In this document: one piece after another, positions 50,267-57,689 of the stretch | Layout of the letters: each line of letters begins with the position of its first letter | How positions within the stretch are numbered: the first letter of the stretch is position 1 | NCBI RefSeq assembly: GCF_020622355.1 | Contig: NZ_WHVL01000001.1 | Span: 186,001 to 250,000, forward strand | Source: Vreelandella malpeensis | GTDB lineage: Bacteria; Pseudomonadota; Gammaproteobacteria; Pseudomonadales; Halomonadaceae | Direction: 5' to 3' | DNA: 64,000 nucleotides | Position numbers and translations under genes: made by a program | The notes under the pieces: generated by a model | Seen by the model: the letters and a program-made list of their open reading frames with translations, nothing else | Told to the model about the DNA's origin: nothing | Databases searched by the model: none

Positions 50267-52148
50267 GTAGGCCTCCTGATTGCCTAGCGTATCGGGCGGT
50301 ATGCGCTTGCGTTGGCCACTCGGCCCTAGCATGATTGAGCGTTGGTCTTATCGAGAGGACGTCATGCCCGACTCCGTTGGTGTTACGAGTTTCGCGCCCG
50401 AGGGCGAGAGAATCGAGGTGGATGCCGCCTGGCGCTGGCTGCTGGCCATTCGCGACGGCGCAGAAAGCGAGGCGCCCATCGATACCCGCGATGAAGGCAG
50501 CTGGACGAGCGAGGTGCCGGTAAGCAACGACGCCGCCGCGCTGCTGGAGTGTTTGCTGCCGCTGGCCAGGCGCGAAACCTGGACGCTGGCCCAGCTCGGC
50601 CAGAGCCTCGATGGCCGCATCGCCACCGAAAGCGGCCACTCCCACTATATCAACGGTTTCGAGGCGCTGGTCCATCTGCATCGTTTGCGGGCGCTGGCAG
50701 ATGCCGTCGTGGTGGGCGCCGGCACCGCCTGCGCCGATGACCCGCAGCTCACAGTGCGCCACGTGAGCGGCGCTCACCCGGCGCGGGTCGTGCTCGACCC
50801 GCGCGGGCGTGTGGGCGGCCATCTTGCCCTGTTCGAGAGCGCGACGCCGCCCACGCTGCACCTCACCGGCCCCGGCCTCTCGCTGCCAAAAAACCATGCT
50901 GTCCGTTACGAACTGGCGCTGAACGACGCTGGCCAGTTCGACCCGGCGGCGGTGATCGCCCTGCTGCGACGCTGCGGTTACCGGCGCATACTGGTCGAAG
51001 GGGGTGGCGTCACCGTCTCCCAGTTCGTGGAGGCAAAAGCGCTCGATTGCCTGCACCTTCTGGTGGCGCCGCTTCTGATCGGCTCGGGCCGCCCGGGCCT
51101 TCAGATGACGCCGATCACGACGCTGGAGAGCGCACTGCGTCCACGGGTGCGTACCTTTCGCTGTGGAAACGACACGCTTTTCGACGTCAATCTGGGTTTC
51201 ACCACCACCGACGGGCGTGGCCCGGTGGCGACGACCGAAGGCGACCCAGATCCCCGGTAGGCTCGACAGCATCACCAGCACTCCATAGGCAAGCGAAATG
51301 GCGACTCCCTGGGCGGACGGCAGGCCGACGAACAGCCAGACACTCGCCGCCGCGCCTTCGCGAAGCCCCCAGCCAGCGATGGAGAGAGGCACCAGCATGG
51401 CCAGCAGCAGCGGCGGAGTGAGTGCCAGGATATCGACGGTCGCAAGCTCGACGCCAATAGCGCGCGCCGCACACACCATGACCAGCCCATAACTCATAAC
51501 AATGGCAAGAGATGAACATAACTGCCAGTACCAGACACGGCGCCTGAGCAGGCTACGACGCAGATCGCGTCCGAAGGCGAAACACCATCGCGGAAGCCAG
51601 GACCGTCCCGCTCGACCAAGCCAGGCCACCAGCAGCGCCACGATGGCGGCCACCCCCATCAACATCGTGATGGCGACCAACAAGCCAGTCGCTCCCAACG
51701 CCTGGTGCCAAAGCGGTGACAGCGCCAGCGCAACAACGACCAGAAGCGCTACGGCAACCTGACCCGAGGCACGCTCCAGCACCACCGCGCGCCAGGCGCT
51801 GCCGCGTGAGCCTGTCTGCCGGGCGTGGCGGTGCGCACGCCCGGCATCCCCCACCACGCCACCGGGCACTAGCTGATTGATCAGCAGGGCCAGATAGTAC
51901 TCGCGCAAGGCGTAGCGAAAGCGCAAGGGCACGCCCAGGAGTCCAGCGGTGAATCGCCAGCGCCAGGCGCTCAGCATGACCTGCAGCACACTGATGCCCA
52001 GTGCCAGCACCACCCACCAGGGCGAGAGTCGGCGCACTTCCTGCATCACCTCGCCCGGGTCGACCCACAGGGCGACGGCGCCCAGCAGCGCCACGCTGAT
52101 CACTCCGCGCTGTACCCAAGGGGTCTTCAACAACGCCAGCATGTTCAT
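50253..52148 (-). CDS. Flippase-like membrane protein (LPG synthase TM/YbhN type) with an ORF running antisense through the RibD-type gene
   Basis: The first ~305 residues are a multi-helix membrane domain of the lysylphosphatidylglycerol-synthase transmembrane/YbhN family, with the signature NQLVPGGVVGDAGRAHRH near residues 91-108. Relatives end about here, near LPGIWVAFGRRHRATP. No in-frame stop occurs: the frame stays open for about 325 further residues, antisense to the whole RibD-type gene, to a stop at 50253. A stop at 51199 exists one base out of frame, so a small frameshift or a lost stop codon may be involved. The start follows the glycosyltransferase-methyltransferase gene stop by two bases (coupled). 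Lipid or glycolipid flipping is plausible. Confidence 0.6.
   Translation of the reverse strand: MNMLALLKTPWVQRGVISVALLGAVALWVDPGEVMQEVRRLSPWWVVLALGISVLQVMLSAWRWRFTAGLLGVPLRFRYALREYYLALLINQLVPGGVVGDAGRAHRHARQTGSRGSAWRAVVLERASGQVAVALLVVVALALSPLWHQALGATGLLVAITMLMGVAAIVALLVAWLGRAGRSWLPRWCFAFGRDLRRSLLRRRVWYWQLCSSLAIVMSYGLVMVCAARAIGVELATVDILALTPPLLLAMLVPLSIAGWGLREGAAASVWLFVGLPSAQGVAISLAYGVLVMLSSLPGIWVAFGRRHRATPVGGGETQIDVEKRVVSTAKGTHPWTQCALQRRDRRHLKARAARADQKRRHQKVQAIERFCLHELGDGDATPFDQYAPVTAASQQGDHRRRVELASVVQRQFVTDSMVFWQREAGAGEVQRGRRRALEQGKMAAHTPARVEHDPRRVSAAHVAHCELRVIGAGGAGAHHDGICQRPQTMQMDQRLETVDIVGVAAFGGDAAIEALAELGQRPGFAPGQRQQTLQQRGGVVAYRHLARPAAFIAGIDGRLAFCAVANGQQPAPGGIHLDSLALGRETRNTNGVGHDVLSIRPTLNHARAEWPTQAHTARYARQSGGLHVPH
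50364..51260 (+). CDS. RibD C-terminal-type pyrimidine reductase, without a deaminase domain
   Basis: This 298-residue protein matches the reductase half of RibD: QLGQSLDGRIATESGHSHY, RLRALADAVVVGAGTACADD, PRGRVGG and RRILVEGGGVTVSQFVEAKA. There is no cytidine-deaminase-like domain, so by itself it would reduce the ribosyl side chain of the diaminopyrimidine phosphate (as fungal and archaeal enzymes do). The ATG at 50364 follows GAGAGGAC; upstream starts at 50331 and 50280 are weaker. About the first 65 residues are not reductase-like. It diverges from ribA; its 3' end overlaps the flippase-like ORF on the other strand. Confidence 0.88.
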   Translation: MPDSVGVTSFAPEGERIEVDAAWRWLLAIRDGAESEAPIDTRDEGSWTSEVPVSNDAAALLECLLPLARRETWTLAQLGQSLDGRIATESGHSHYINGFEALVHLHRLRALADAVVVGAGTACADDPQLTVRHVSGAHPARVVLDPRGRVGGHLALFESATPPTLHLTGPGLSLPKNHAVRYELALNDAGQFDPAAVIALLRRCGYRRILVEGGGVTVSQFVEAKALDCLHLLVAPLLIGSGRPGLQMTPITTLESALRPRVRTFRCGNDTLFDVNLGFTTTDGRGPVATTEGDPDPR

Positions 52149-52150
52149 GG

Positions 52151-54076
52151 TCAGCCCTTCTGCGCCGGCAGCGCGAGAAGATCCTGATGCCCTACCCATA
52201 CCCCCAGCTCGCCAACCGCCAACGACGCCCAGCGGGCATCGCGCCACGCCGCGATACGTTTGGCCTCTTCCGGCGCCTGTTCGGTGAGCGCCTCGGCCCA
52301 CCCTTCCACCAGGGCGTGCATCATCGGGCGAAGGCTTGGCTCATCGGCGCTCAGGTGCCAGGGAGTGGCCGTCTGCTCGATCCGGTAGCCCTGCCCCGCG
52401 AGGGCCTCTACCAGTACCGGGTGTGCCGCCCCGCCCAGGGCGTCCCCCAAGCCCTTGTCGCGCTGCTGATGGGCGTTGAACAGCGCCAGCGCCCAGCGAT
52501 CGTCTTCGTCGTCCAGCGGCTGGCCCGCGCGATCCAGAAAGCACCACTGCTCCGTCACGCTGAGCGCGATCAAGAGCGCCTGGCGGTTCGCCGCGCAGCG
52601 CTCGGCCAGCGTTTCAAGCCACTCGCGAGAAGCCAGGTCGAGAAGCGCCGACGCGCTCACCAACCGAGCCTCGTCGAGCGCCGGATGGCTCAGGTCACCA
52701 AGCGATGCGCAATGCGTGTCGATCGTGAGGGAGAGCGTGGCTTCCCGGGCGAGGCGATGGGCGCGTTCGCGCGCCTCGTCCAGCAGGGCTTCATCGTGAT
52801 CGAGAAGCTGCCAGCGCTGCGCGCCTCGAATACGCGGGGCAAGAAACTGCAGGTTGCTGCCGCGCCCGCACCCCAGGTCGACGATGCTGGCAGCCCCAGG
52901 CTCGTCAGCGAGCCAGCGCGCGGCCCGATCGGCAAGCTCGCCGCTGCGCGATGCACCATCCACACTTTCACGCAGCGTCAGCCAGTCGGCAGCGAACTGG
53001 CTACCCGCCGCCAGTGTGGAACGGGGTTCGAGTGCTTTCACGAAGGCGTCACCCGCCGCCTGCCAGTCGACGAGTGCCTCTCGCGCCATGAGGGCTCCTT
53101 CGCGCAGGCGGTGGCGCAGCTCGCCATCGCTCAGAAAGCGCTCGAGCTTCGTTGCCAGCGCCTCGACGTCGCCCGGTGGGACACTCAAGCCTGCGTTGCG
53201 CGGCAGCGTCTGCGCCAGCGCCCCGCCGGTGGTGGTGATGACCGGCAAACCATGGGCCAGCGCCTCGGTGATCACCATGCCATACCCTTCGTACCAGGAA
53301 GGCAGCAACAGCGCATGGGCGCTTTGGTAGGCGGCTTCGAGGGTTGCGGCGTCGCACTCGCCATGCAGAGTGATACGGCTTGGCTCGTGACGCGCGATCA
53401 GCTCTTCGACGCGCTGGGTAAAAGACGCATCGCGATGGCCGCCGAACAGATCGCATCGCCAGGCCTTAGCTTGCACCCTCGACAGCGCCTCGACGAGCAC
53501 GTCCTGCCCCTTGCGCGGGGTGAGCGTGGCCACGCACAGAAGGCGAAGCTCTTCGCCCTCGACCGCCGCCGGGCTCACCGGCGCACGCTCGACCCCGGGC
53601 TCGACGACGCTGACAGGTGCCGTGATCTCGACACCGTACGCCTTTGCAAGCGCCTCGAGGCGCGCGGCGGTGAAACGGCTGGTGACGATGATGCGCGAAA
53701 CGCTCGAAAGCCCTTGAAGCTCGCTCAGGTGAAAGCGCTTGCTCGTCGCCTCGTCAAGCCCCTGCTCGTCACCCAGCGGGTGATGCAGCAGGGCCGTGAT
53801 ATCCAGCCTTGGCGCATGGCGTGCAACGCTGTCCGGCAAGGCGCCCATCACCAGGCCATCGACGATAATGCGCTCTGCATCCTCCAGGGCGTCCAGCGCT
53901 CTATCGAAGGCGTTGGTGGCCACCTCACAGGCGTCGGGAAAACGGCCGTCGAGCTCCGCCACGTCCACTTCGAAGCCGTGGCTTGCCAGCGCGTCCACCA
54001 TTCGAGCGTCGTACACGTAGCCGCCGGTGCGCTGGTCGAGCGAGCCGGCCACCATCAAGGTGACGCGGTTGCTCAT
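52151..54076 (-). CDS. Glycosyltransferase (GT4) fused to a SAM-dependent methyltransferase
   Basis: In this 641-residue fusion protein, residues 1-355 form a GT-B glycosyltransferase: TGGYVYDARMVDAL at the acceptor side, ATLTPRKGQDVLVEAL (183-198) and EGYGMVITEALAHGLPVI (263-280), the EX7E donor motif. Residues ~360-641 form a class I methyltransferase with the SAM motif VDLGCGRGS (399-407). A single chain that glycosylates and methylates suggests two tailoring steps on one intermediate. It overlaps the PTPS-like gene start region by four bases (ATGA) and is coupled to the flippase-like gene downstream. Sugar donor and acceptor unknown. Confidence 0.9.
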   Translation of the reverse strand: MSNRVTLMVAGSLDQRTGGYVYDARMVDALASHGFEVDVAELDGRFPDACEVATNAFDRALDALEDAERIIVDGLVMGALPDSVARHAPRLDITALLHHPLGDEQGLDEATSKRFHLSELQGLSSVSRIIVTSRFTAARLEALAKAYGVEITAPVSVVEPGVERAPVSPAAVEGEELRLLCVATLTPRKGQDVLVEALSRVQAKAWRCDLFGGHRDASFTQRVEELIARHEPSRITLHGECDAATLEAAYQSAHALLLPSWYEGYGMVITEALAHGLPVITTTGGALAQTLPRNAGLSVPPGDVEALATKLERFLSDGELRHRLREGALMAREALVDWQAAGDAFVKALEPRSTLAAGSQFAADWLTLRESVDGASRSGELADRAARWLADEPGAASIVDLGCGRGSNLQFLAPRIRGAQRWQLLDHDEALLDEARERAHRLAREATLSLTIDTHCASLGDLSHPALDEARLVSASALLDLASREWLETLAERCAANRQALLIALSVTEQWCFLDRAGQPLDDEDDRWALALFNAHQQRDKGLGDALGGAAHPVLVEALAGQGYRIEQTATPWHLSADEPSLRPMMHALVEGWAEALTEQAPEEAKRIAAWRDARWASLAVGELGVWVGHQDLLALPAQKG

Positions 54077-54471
54077 AGGGCGCCTTCGTAGCTTGCCCAG
54101 GCGACGTGGGACTCGTGGAGTTTCACCTCCATGTGGGTAATGCCTTGGGCAGTCGTCCCCATACGCCCCTCCTTGATGCTCTTGGCGAGCGCCTGAAAGA
54201 TCACGCCGGCCATGAATTCCGTGGTGGTGTTCTTGCCCTTGAACGCGGCCACCTCGTCCAGGTTCTGGAAGTTGTAGTCGGCCAGCGCCTCCTTGAGAGT
54301 CTCACTGGCCAGGCCGATGTCGATGACCAGGCCATCCGGGTCGAGCTCCGGACGCATGAACGTTACGTCGACCACGTAGGTCGCGCCGTGGGTACGCTGG
54401 GCAGGGCCGAAGATCTCGCCATTGAAACTGTGGGCAATCATGAAGTGATCGCGAACGCATAGACGGTACAT
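54073..54471 (-). CDS. Divergent PTPS/QueD-family protein lacking catalytic residues
   Basis: This 132-residue T-fold protein aligns over its length to 6-pyruvoyl-/6-carboxytetrahydropterin synthases. Of the three zinc His in QueD, His14 and His28 remain but the third is Ala30 (THGATY for HGHSF). The catalytic Cys is Ala24, and the DH pair becomes Asp65-Tyr66; Glu120 is kept. So it cannot use the QueD mechanism as known. The ATG at 54471 follows AGGAG. It sits between the dehydrogenase gene and the glycosyltransferase-methyltransferase gene on the same strand. Confidence 0.88.
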   Translation of the reverse strand: MYRLCVRDHFMIAHSFNGEIFGPAQRTHGATYVVDVTFMRPELDPDGLVIDIGLASETLKEALADYNFQNLDEVAAFKGKNTTTEFMAGVIFQALAKSIKEGRMGTTAQGITHMEVKLHESHVAWASYEGAL

Positions 54472-54488
54472 GGTGACTCCTGTCGGGG

Positions 54489-55478
54489 TTAATCGTTGTC
54501 GGGGTAGGCAATGCGGTGGCAAAGCGCCCGACTGCCGGGCCCCAGAAGCGCAGGGGCCAGCGCGGGGAATTTCTCCAGCGTGCATTCGCCGCTGATCAAT
54601 TGATCGAGTACCGGATCGTCGAGAAGACGCAGCGCAAGCGCCAGACGGCGGCGGTAATCCCAGCGGGGCTGCATCGGCGCCGGTAGCTGGCCGACCTGGC
54701 TCGCCTTGATGGAGAGGCGCTGGGAGTGAAAGGCGCCGCCGAGCGAAAGCGACGTCTCGCCTTCGCCGAACCAGCTCATCTCGATCAGGCGCCCTTCGCG
54801 CCCCAGCAGGCTCAGGCCGAGCTTGAGCCCCTCGCCGTGGCCGCTTGCGTGAATCACGCAGTCCTGCTCCTGTGGCGCGCTGTCAGGCGTGGCGAAGTTC
54901 ACGCCCAACGCTTGGGCGAGCGACTGGCGCCGAGGGTCGATATCGATGAGATGCACGTTGACGCCGGGAATGCGGGCACACAGATACGCCACCAGTGCGC
55001 CGACCACGCCGGCCCCCACCACGCAGAGCGTCTCGCCCAGGCGGGGGTTGGCATCCCATACGCCGTTGACGGCGGTTTCCATGTTGGCGGTGAGCACCGC
55101 GCGCTCGGCAGGCACGTTATCGGGCAGCGGCAGTACGGCCTCGACCGGCACGACGTAGCGGCTTTGATGCGGGTAGAGGCAGAATACGTGCGCGTTCAAG
55201 AGCGCCTTTGGCCCCTGTTCGACCACGCCGACGCTGCAGTAACCGTACTTGACCGGGGCAGGAAACTCGCCGTCTTGAAAGGGGGCACGCATGCGCGCGT
55301 ATTCGCTTTCGGGAACGCGGGCGTTGAATACCAGCGACTCGGTGCCTCGGCTCACGCCGCTGTAGAGTGCGCGCACGTGAACGTGGTCTGCGGTGAGGGG
55401 GTCGAGCGACGCAGTTCGAATCTCGCCCTCGCCGGGGCGCGTGACCCAAAACGCCTGGGCGGTTTCCGGCAGTGGCAT
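54489..55478 (-). CDS. Medium-chain dehydrogenase of the zinc-free BchC-like type
   Basis: This 329-residue oxidoreductase has a GroES-like N-terminal half and a Rossmann half (CVVGAGVVGALVAYLCA). At the place where zinc alcohol dehydrogenases have GxCGSDxH it has YSGVSRGTES (residues 39-48), and no catalytic Cys/His pair is visible, as in the BchC/hydroxyethyl-chlorin dehydrogenase and related groups. It should use NAD(P) to oxidise or reduce a side-chain hydroxyl or carbonyl. The ATG at 55478 follows GGGAA; 14 extra residues upstream are rejected. It is the first gene of the minus-strand block and diverges from the CDP-alcohol transferase gene. Confidence 0.87.
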   Translation of the reverse strand: MPLPETAQAFWVTRPGEGEIRTASLDPLTADHVHVRALYSGVSRGTESLVFNARVPESEYARMRAPFQDGEFPAPVKYGYCSVGVVEQGPKALLNAHVFCLYPHQSRYVVPVEAVLPLPDNVPAERAVLTANMETAVNGVWDANPRLGETLCVVGAGVVGALVAYLCARIPGVNVHLIDIDPRRQSLAQALGVNFATPDSAPQEQDCVIHASGHGEGLKLGLSLLGREGRLIEMSWFGEGETSLSLGGAFHSQRLSIKASQVGQLPAPMQPRWDYRRRLALALRLLDDPVLDQLISGECTLEKFPALAPALLGPGSRALCHRIAYPDND

Positions 55479-55728
55479 AAAAACGGTTCCCTGTTGGTGG
55501 TATCTCTTTTTAACGCTCAAGAGACAATTATTATTCGATCGGACTTTTCCTGTTCCCTTCGTGAAAGCTTAGCCGAGAAAACCGTCGACGCCTCAAACTT
55601 ACGATTATTTGGTAAAAAAGAGCTAACCTGCTTAAAGCAATAGACAATACGCGCCAGCATGTACGAAAAGTCGTGACCCTATTTTCAATGCATAACGAAA
55701 CGCGGCTAGTACCGCTTTGCGAGCCACC
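55479..55728. promoter_or_regulatory. 250-base divergent promoter region of the biosynthetic block
   Basis: It separates the dehydrogenase-led minus-strand block from the CDP-alcohol phosphatidyltransferase gene. It is AT-rich around 55525-55535 (CAATTATTATTCGATCGG) and around 55590-55625. No strong palindrome or open frame is seen. Confidence 0.4.
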
Positions 55729-56466
55729 ATGTCGCTGTTCATCAACGCGCCCAGCGTGACCCCGGCCAAACGTTTCTACAGCGCCCTGGAACTGTTTCTG
55801 GGCGGTTTACTGTTGATTGCCCTAGGAACGCTGATACCGGGCCTGATGATCTCGAAAAGCAACTGGGCGACGGCAGCCGGGGTGTACGGCGTCATCGTCT
55901 TTTTGACGTTGACACTCTGGCGCGCCGGGCCGCTTGGCTGGGCCAACCGGGTGACGCTCGTGCGCGCGGTGCTGGTGGCGCTCGTCGCCGGGGCGCTGGC
56001 CGACAACGCCTTCGTGGACGCCATTTGGATATGGCTTTGCATGGCGGTCGTCTCGCTGATGCTGGATGGCATCGACGGGTTCGTCGCCCGCCGGACGAAC
56101 AGCCACTCGCACTTTGGCGCCCGCTTCGACATGGAGCTCGATGCGTTGATGATCCTGCTGCTATGCATCGGCCTCGTACGTCTTGAATCCCTGGGCGCCT
56201 GGGTAGTGCTGATCGGCGCCCTGCGCTATGCCTTCGTGCTGGCGGGGTGGCGCCTCGAGTGGCTGGCGGCCCCCCTCTTTCCGAGCCTCCGGCGCAAGAC
56301 GGTATGTGTCTGGCAGGTGCTGGCGCTGCTGCTGTCTCTCACGCCGCTCACCAGCCATACGACGGCGATGCTGCTGGCGCTGAGCGCGCTCGTCGCCTCC
56401 GTCTACTCTTTCGGGGTCGATATCCATTGGCTCTATCGGCAGGCCCGTAACTCCTCTTCCAGATGA
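55729..56466 (+). CDS. CDP-alcohol phosphatidyltransferase-family membrane protein
   Basis: This 245-residue inner-membrane enzyme has six predicted helices and the complete motif D-G-x2-A-R-x8-G-x3-D-x3-D: Asp116, Gly117, Ala120, Arg121, Gly130, Asp134 and Asp138. It moves a CMP-activated phospho-group (phosphatidyl or inositol/alcohol phosphate) between donor and acceptor. It is shorter or longer than PgsA/PssA by extra N-terminal helices. The ATG at 55729 is used; a TTG 12 bases upstream is possible. It diverges from the dehydrogenase gene and could attach the product to a lipid. Confidence 0.88.
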   Translation: MSLFINAPSVTPAKRFYSALELFLGGLLLIALGTLIPGLMISKSNWATAAGVYGVIVFLTLTLWRAGPLGWANRVTLVRAVLVALVAGALADNAFVDAIWIWLCMAVVSLMLDGIDGFVARRTNSHSHFGARFDMELDALMILLLCIGLVRLESLGAWVVLIGALRYAFVLAGWRLEWLAAPLFPSLRRKTVCVWQVLALLLSLTPLTSHTTAMLLALSALVASVYSFGVDIHWLYRQARNSSSR

Positions 56467-56573
56467 CGCCTGTTCAGGTGGCTCTTGTTCCCTTTCACGC
56501 CCTCCATGCGCCAAATCGCTAAAACCGATATGGTTAGCTGAAAATATAATTATTGAATAACAAGCCAATTGAA

Positions 56574-56590
56574 TATTCTTTTTTAGAATA
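56574..56590. promoter_or_regulatory. Inverted repeat upstream of the CysB/Cbl gene
   Basis: TATTCT and AGAATA flank five T residues in an AT-rich region 26-42 bases before the ATG. LysR proteins often bind such sites to autoregulate; CysB sites are AT-rich with loose symmetry. Confidence 0.5.
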
Positions 56591-56615
56591 AAGGGCTTTC
56601 AGGAAACAACGTGTC

Positions 56616-57563
56616 ATGAATTTTCAGCAGCTGCGGATCGTGCGTGAAACCGTGCGCCAGCACTACAACCTCACTGAGGCGTCCAACGCGCTGTATACCT
56701 CCCAGTCCGGCGCCAGCAAGCAGATTCGCGACCTGGAAGAGGAGCTTGGGGTCGAGCTCTTCGAGCGCCGCGGCAAGCGTATTCTGGGCCTGACGCTGGC
56801 GGGCAGCGCGCTTCTGGAAATCGTCGAGCGCATCCTGCTGGACGTGGAGAACCTCAAGCGTTCGGCGCATCAGCTCACCCACGAGGACGAGGGGAGCCTT
56901 GCCATCGCTACCACCCATACCCAGGCGCGCTACGCGCTGCCGCCCATCATCGCGCGATTCAAGCAGGCCTTTCCCAAGGTACATCTGGAGCTACACCAGT
57001 GCGGTCCGGACGAGATCGTCTCCCTGTTGAAAGCCGGCAAGGTGGACATCGGCATCGCCACCGAAGCACTACATGAAGAAAATCAGCTGTTTGTCTGTTT
57101 TCCGTTCTACCACTGGTATCACGGCATCATCGTTTTCGATGATCACCCCTTGAACGACGGCACGCCGTTGACCCTCGAGCGCATCGCCGACTACCCCCTC
57201 ATTACCTATCACGATGGCTTTACCGGACGAACACGTATCGACCAGGCCTTCGCCGCCGCCAGGCTTACCCCGGATATCGTGCTGACCGCGCTGGATGCCG
57301 ACGTGATCAAGACCTACGTCGAGCTCGAGATGGGCGTGGGGGTCATCGCTTCGATGGCCTACCACGAGCAGCGCGACCGCGGTCTTACCCTGCTCGATGC
57401 CAGCGCGTTGTTCCCGCGTAACACCACCTACCTGGCCCTGCGCCGCGGCCACTTCCTGCGCGGTTATGCCTATCAGTTCTTGAAGCTTTGCCGCGAGAAT
57501 CTGGACGAAGAGACCGTTCAGCGGGTATTGGCAGGGCGCCAGGGTGATTTCGTTGCACTATGA
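56616..57563 (+). CDS. cysB: LysR-type regulator of sulfur assimilation (CysB/Cbl)
   Basis: This 315-residue regulator has the CysB-type start MNFQQLRIVRETVRQHYNLTEASNALYTSQSGASKQIRDLE (helix-turn-helix about residues 18-38) and the effector domain THTQARYALPPIIARFKQAFP. It matches CysB/Cbl, which sense O-acetylserine/N-acetylserine or adenosine phosphosulfate and activate sulfate uptake. CysB and Cbl cannot be separated from sequence alone here. It sits 127 bases upstream of the sulfate ABC operon on the same strand, its likely target, and an AGGAA site precedes the ATG. Confidence 0.93.
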   Translation: MNFQQLRIVRETVRQHYNLTEASNALYTSQSGASKQIRDLEEELGVELFERRGKRILGLTLAGSALLEIVERILLDVENLKRSAHQLTHEDEGSLAIATTHTQARYALPPIIARFKQAFPKVHLELHQCGPDEIVSLLKAGKVDIGIATEALHEENQLFVCFPFYHWYHGIIVFDDHPLNDGTPLTLERIADYPLITYHDGFTGRTRIDQAFAAARLTPDIVLTALDADVIKTYVELEMGVGVIASMAYHEQRDRGLTLLDASALFPRNTTYLALRRGHFLRGYAYQFLKLCRENLDEETVQRVLAGRQGDFVAL

Positions 57564-57689
57564 GCGGCGGCGCGCTTAAGCTAAAAAAGTAATAAACAAT
57601 CCATTTTATATTCGTTATTGATTTTAAAGGCAGTGCGTAGGCTGTCTCCCATAACGTCATCGACTTACTCACGACACCAGGGAGCCGCC

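Noticed and set aside
52187..54091. 634-codon plus-strand open frame opposite the glycosyltransferase-methyltransferase gene
   Set aside because: No start signal or motif; the real gene on the minus strand has both domains.
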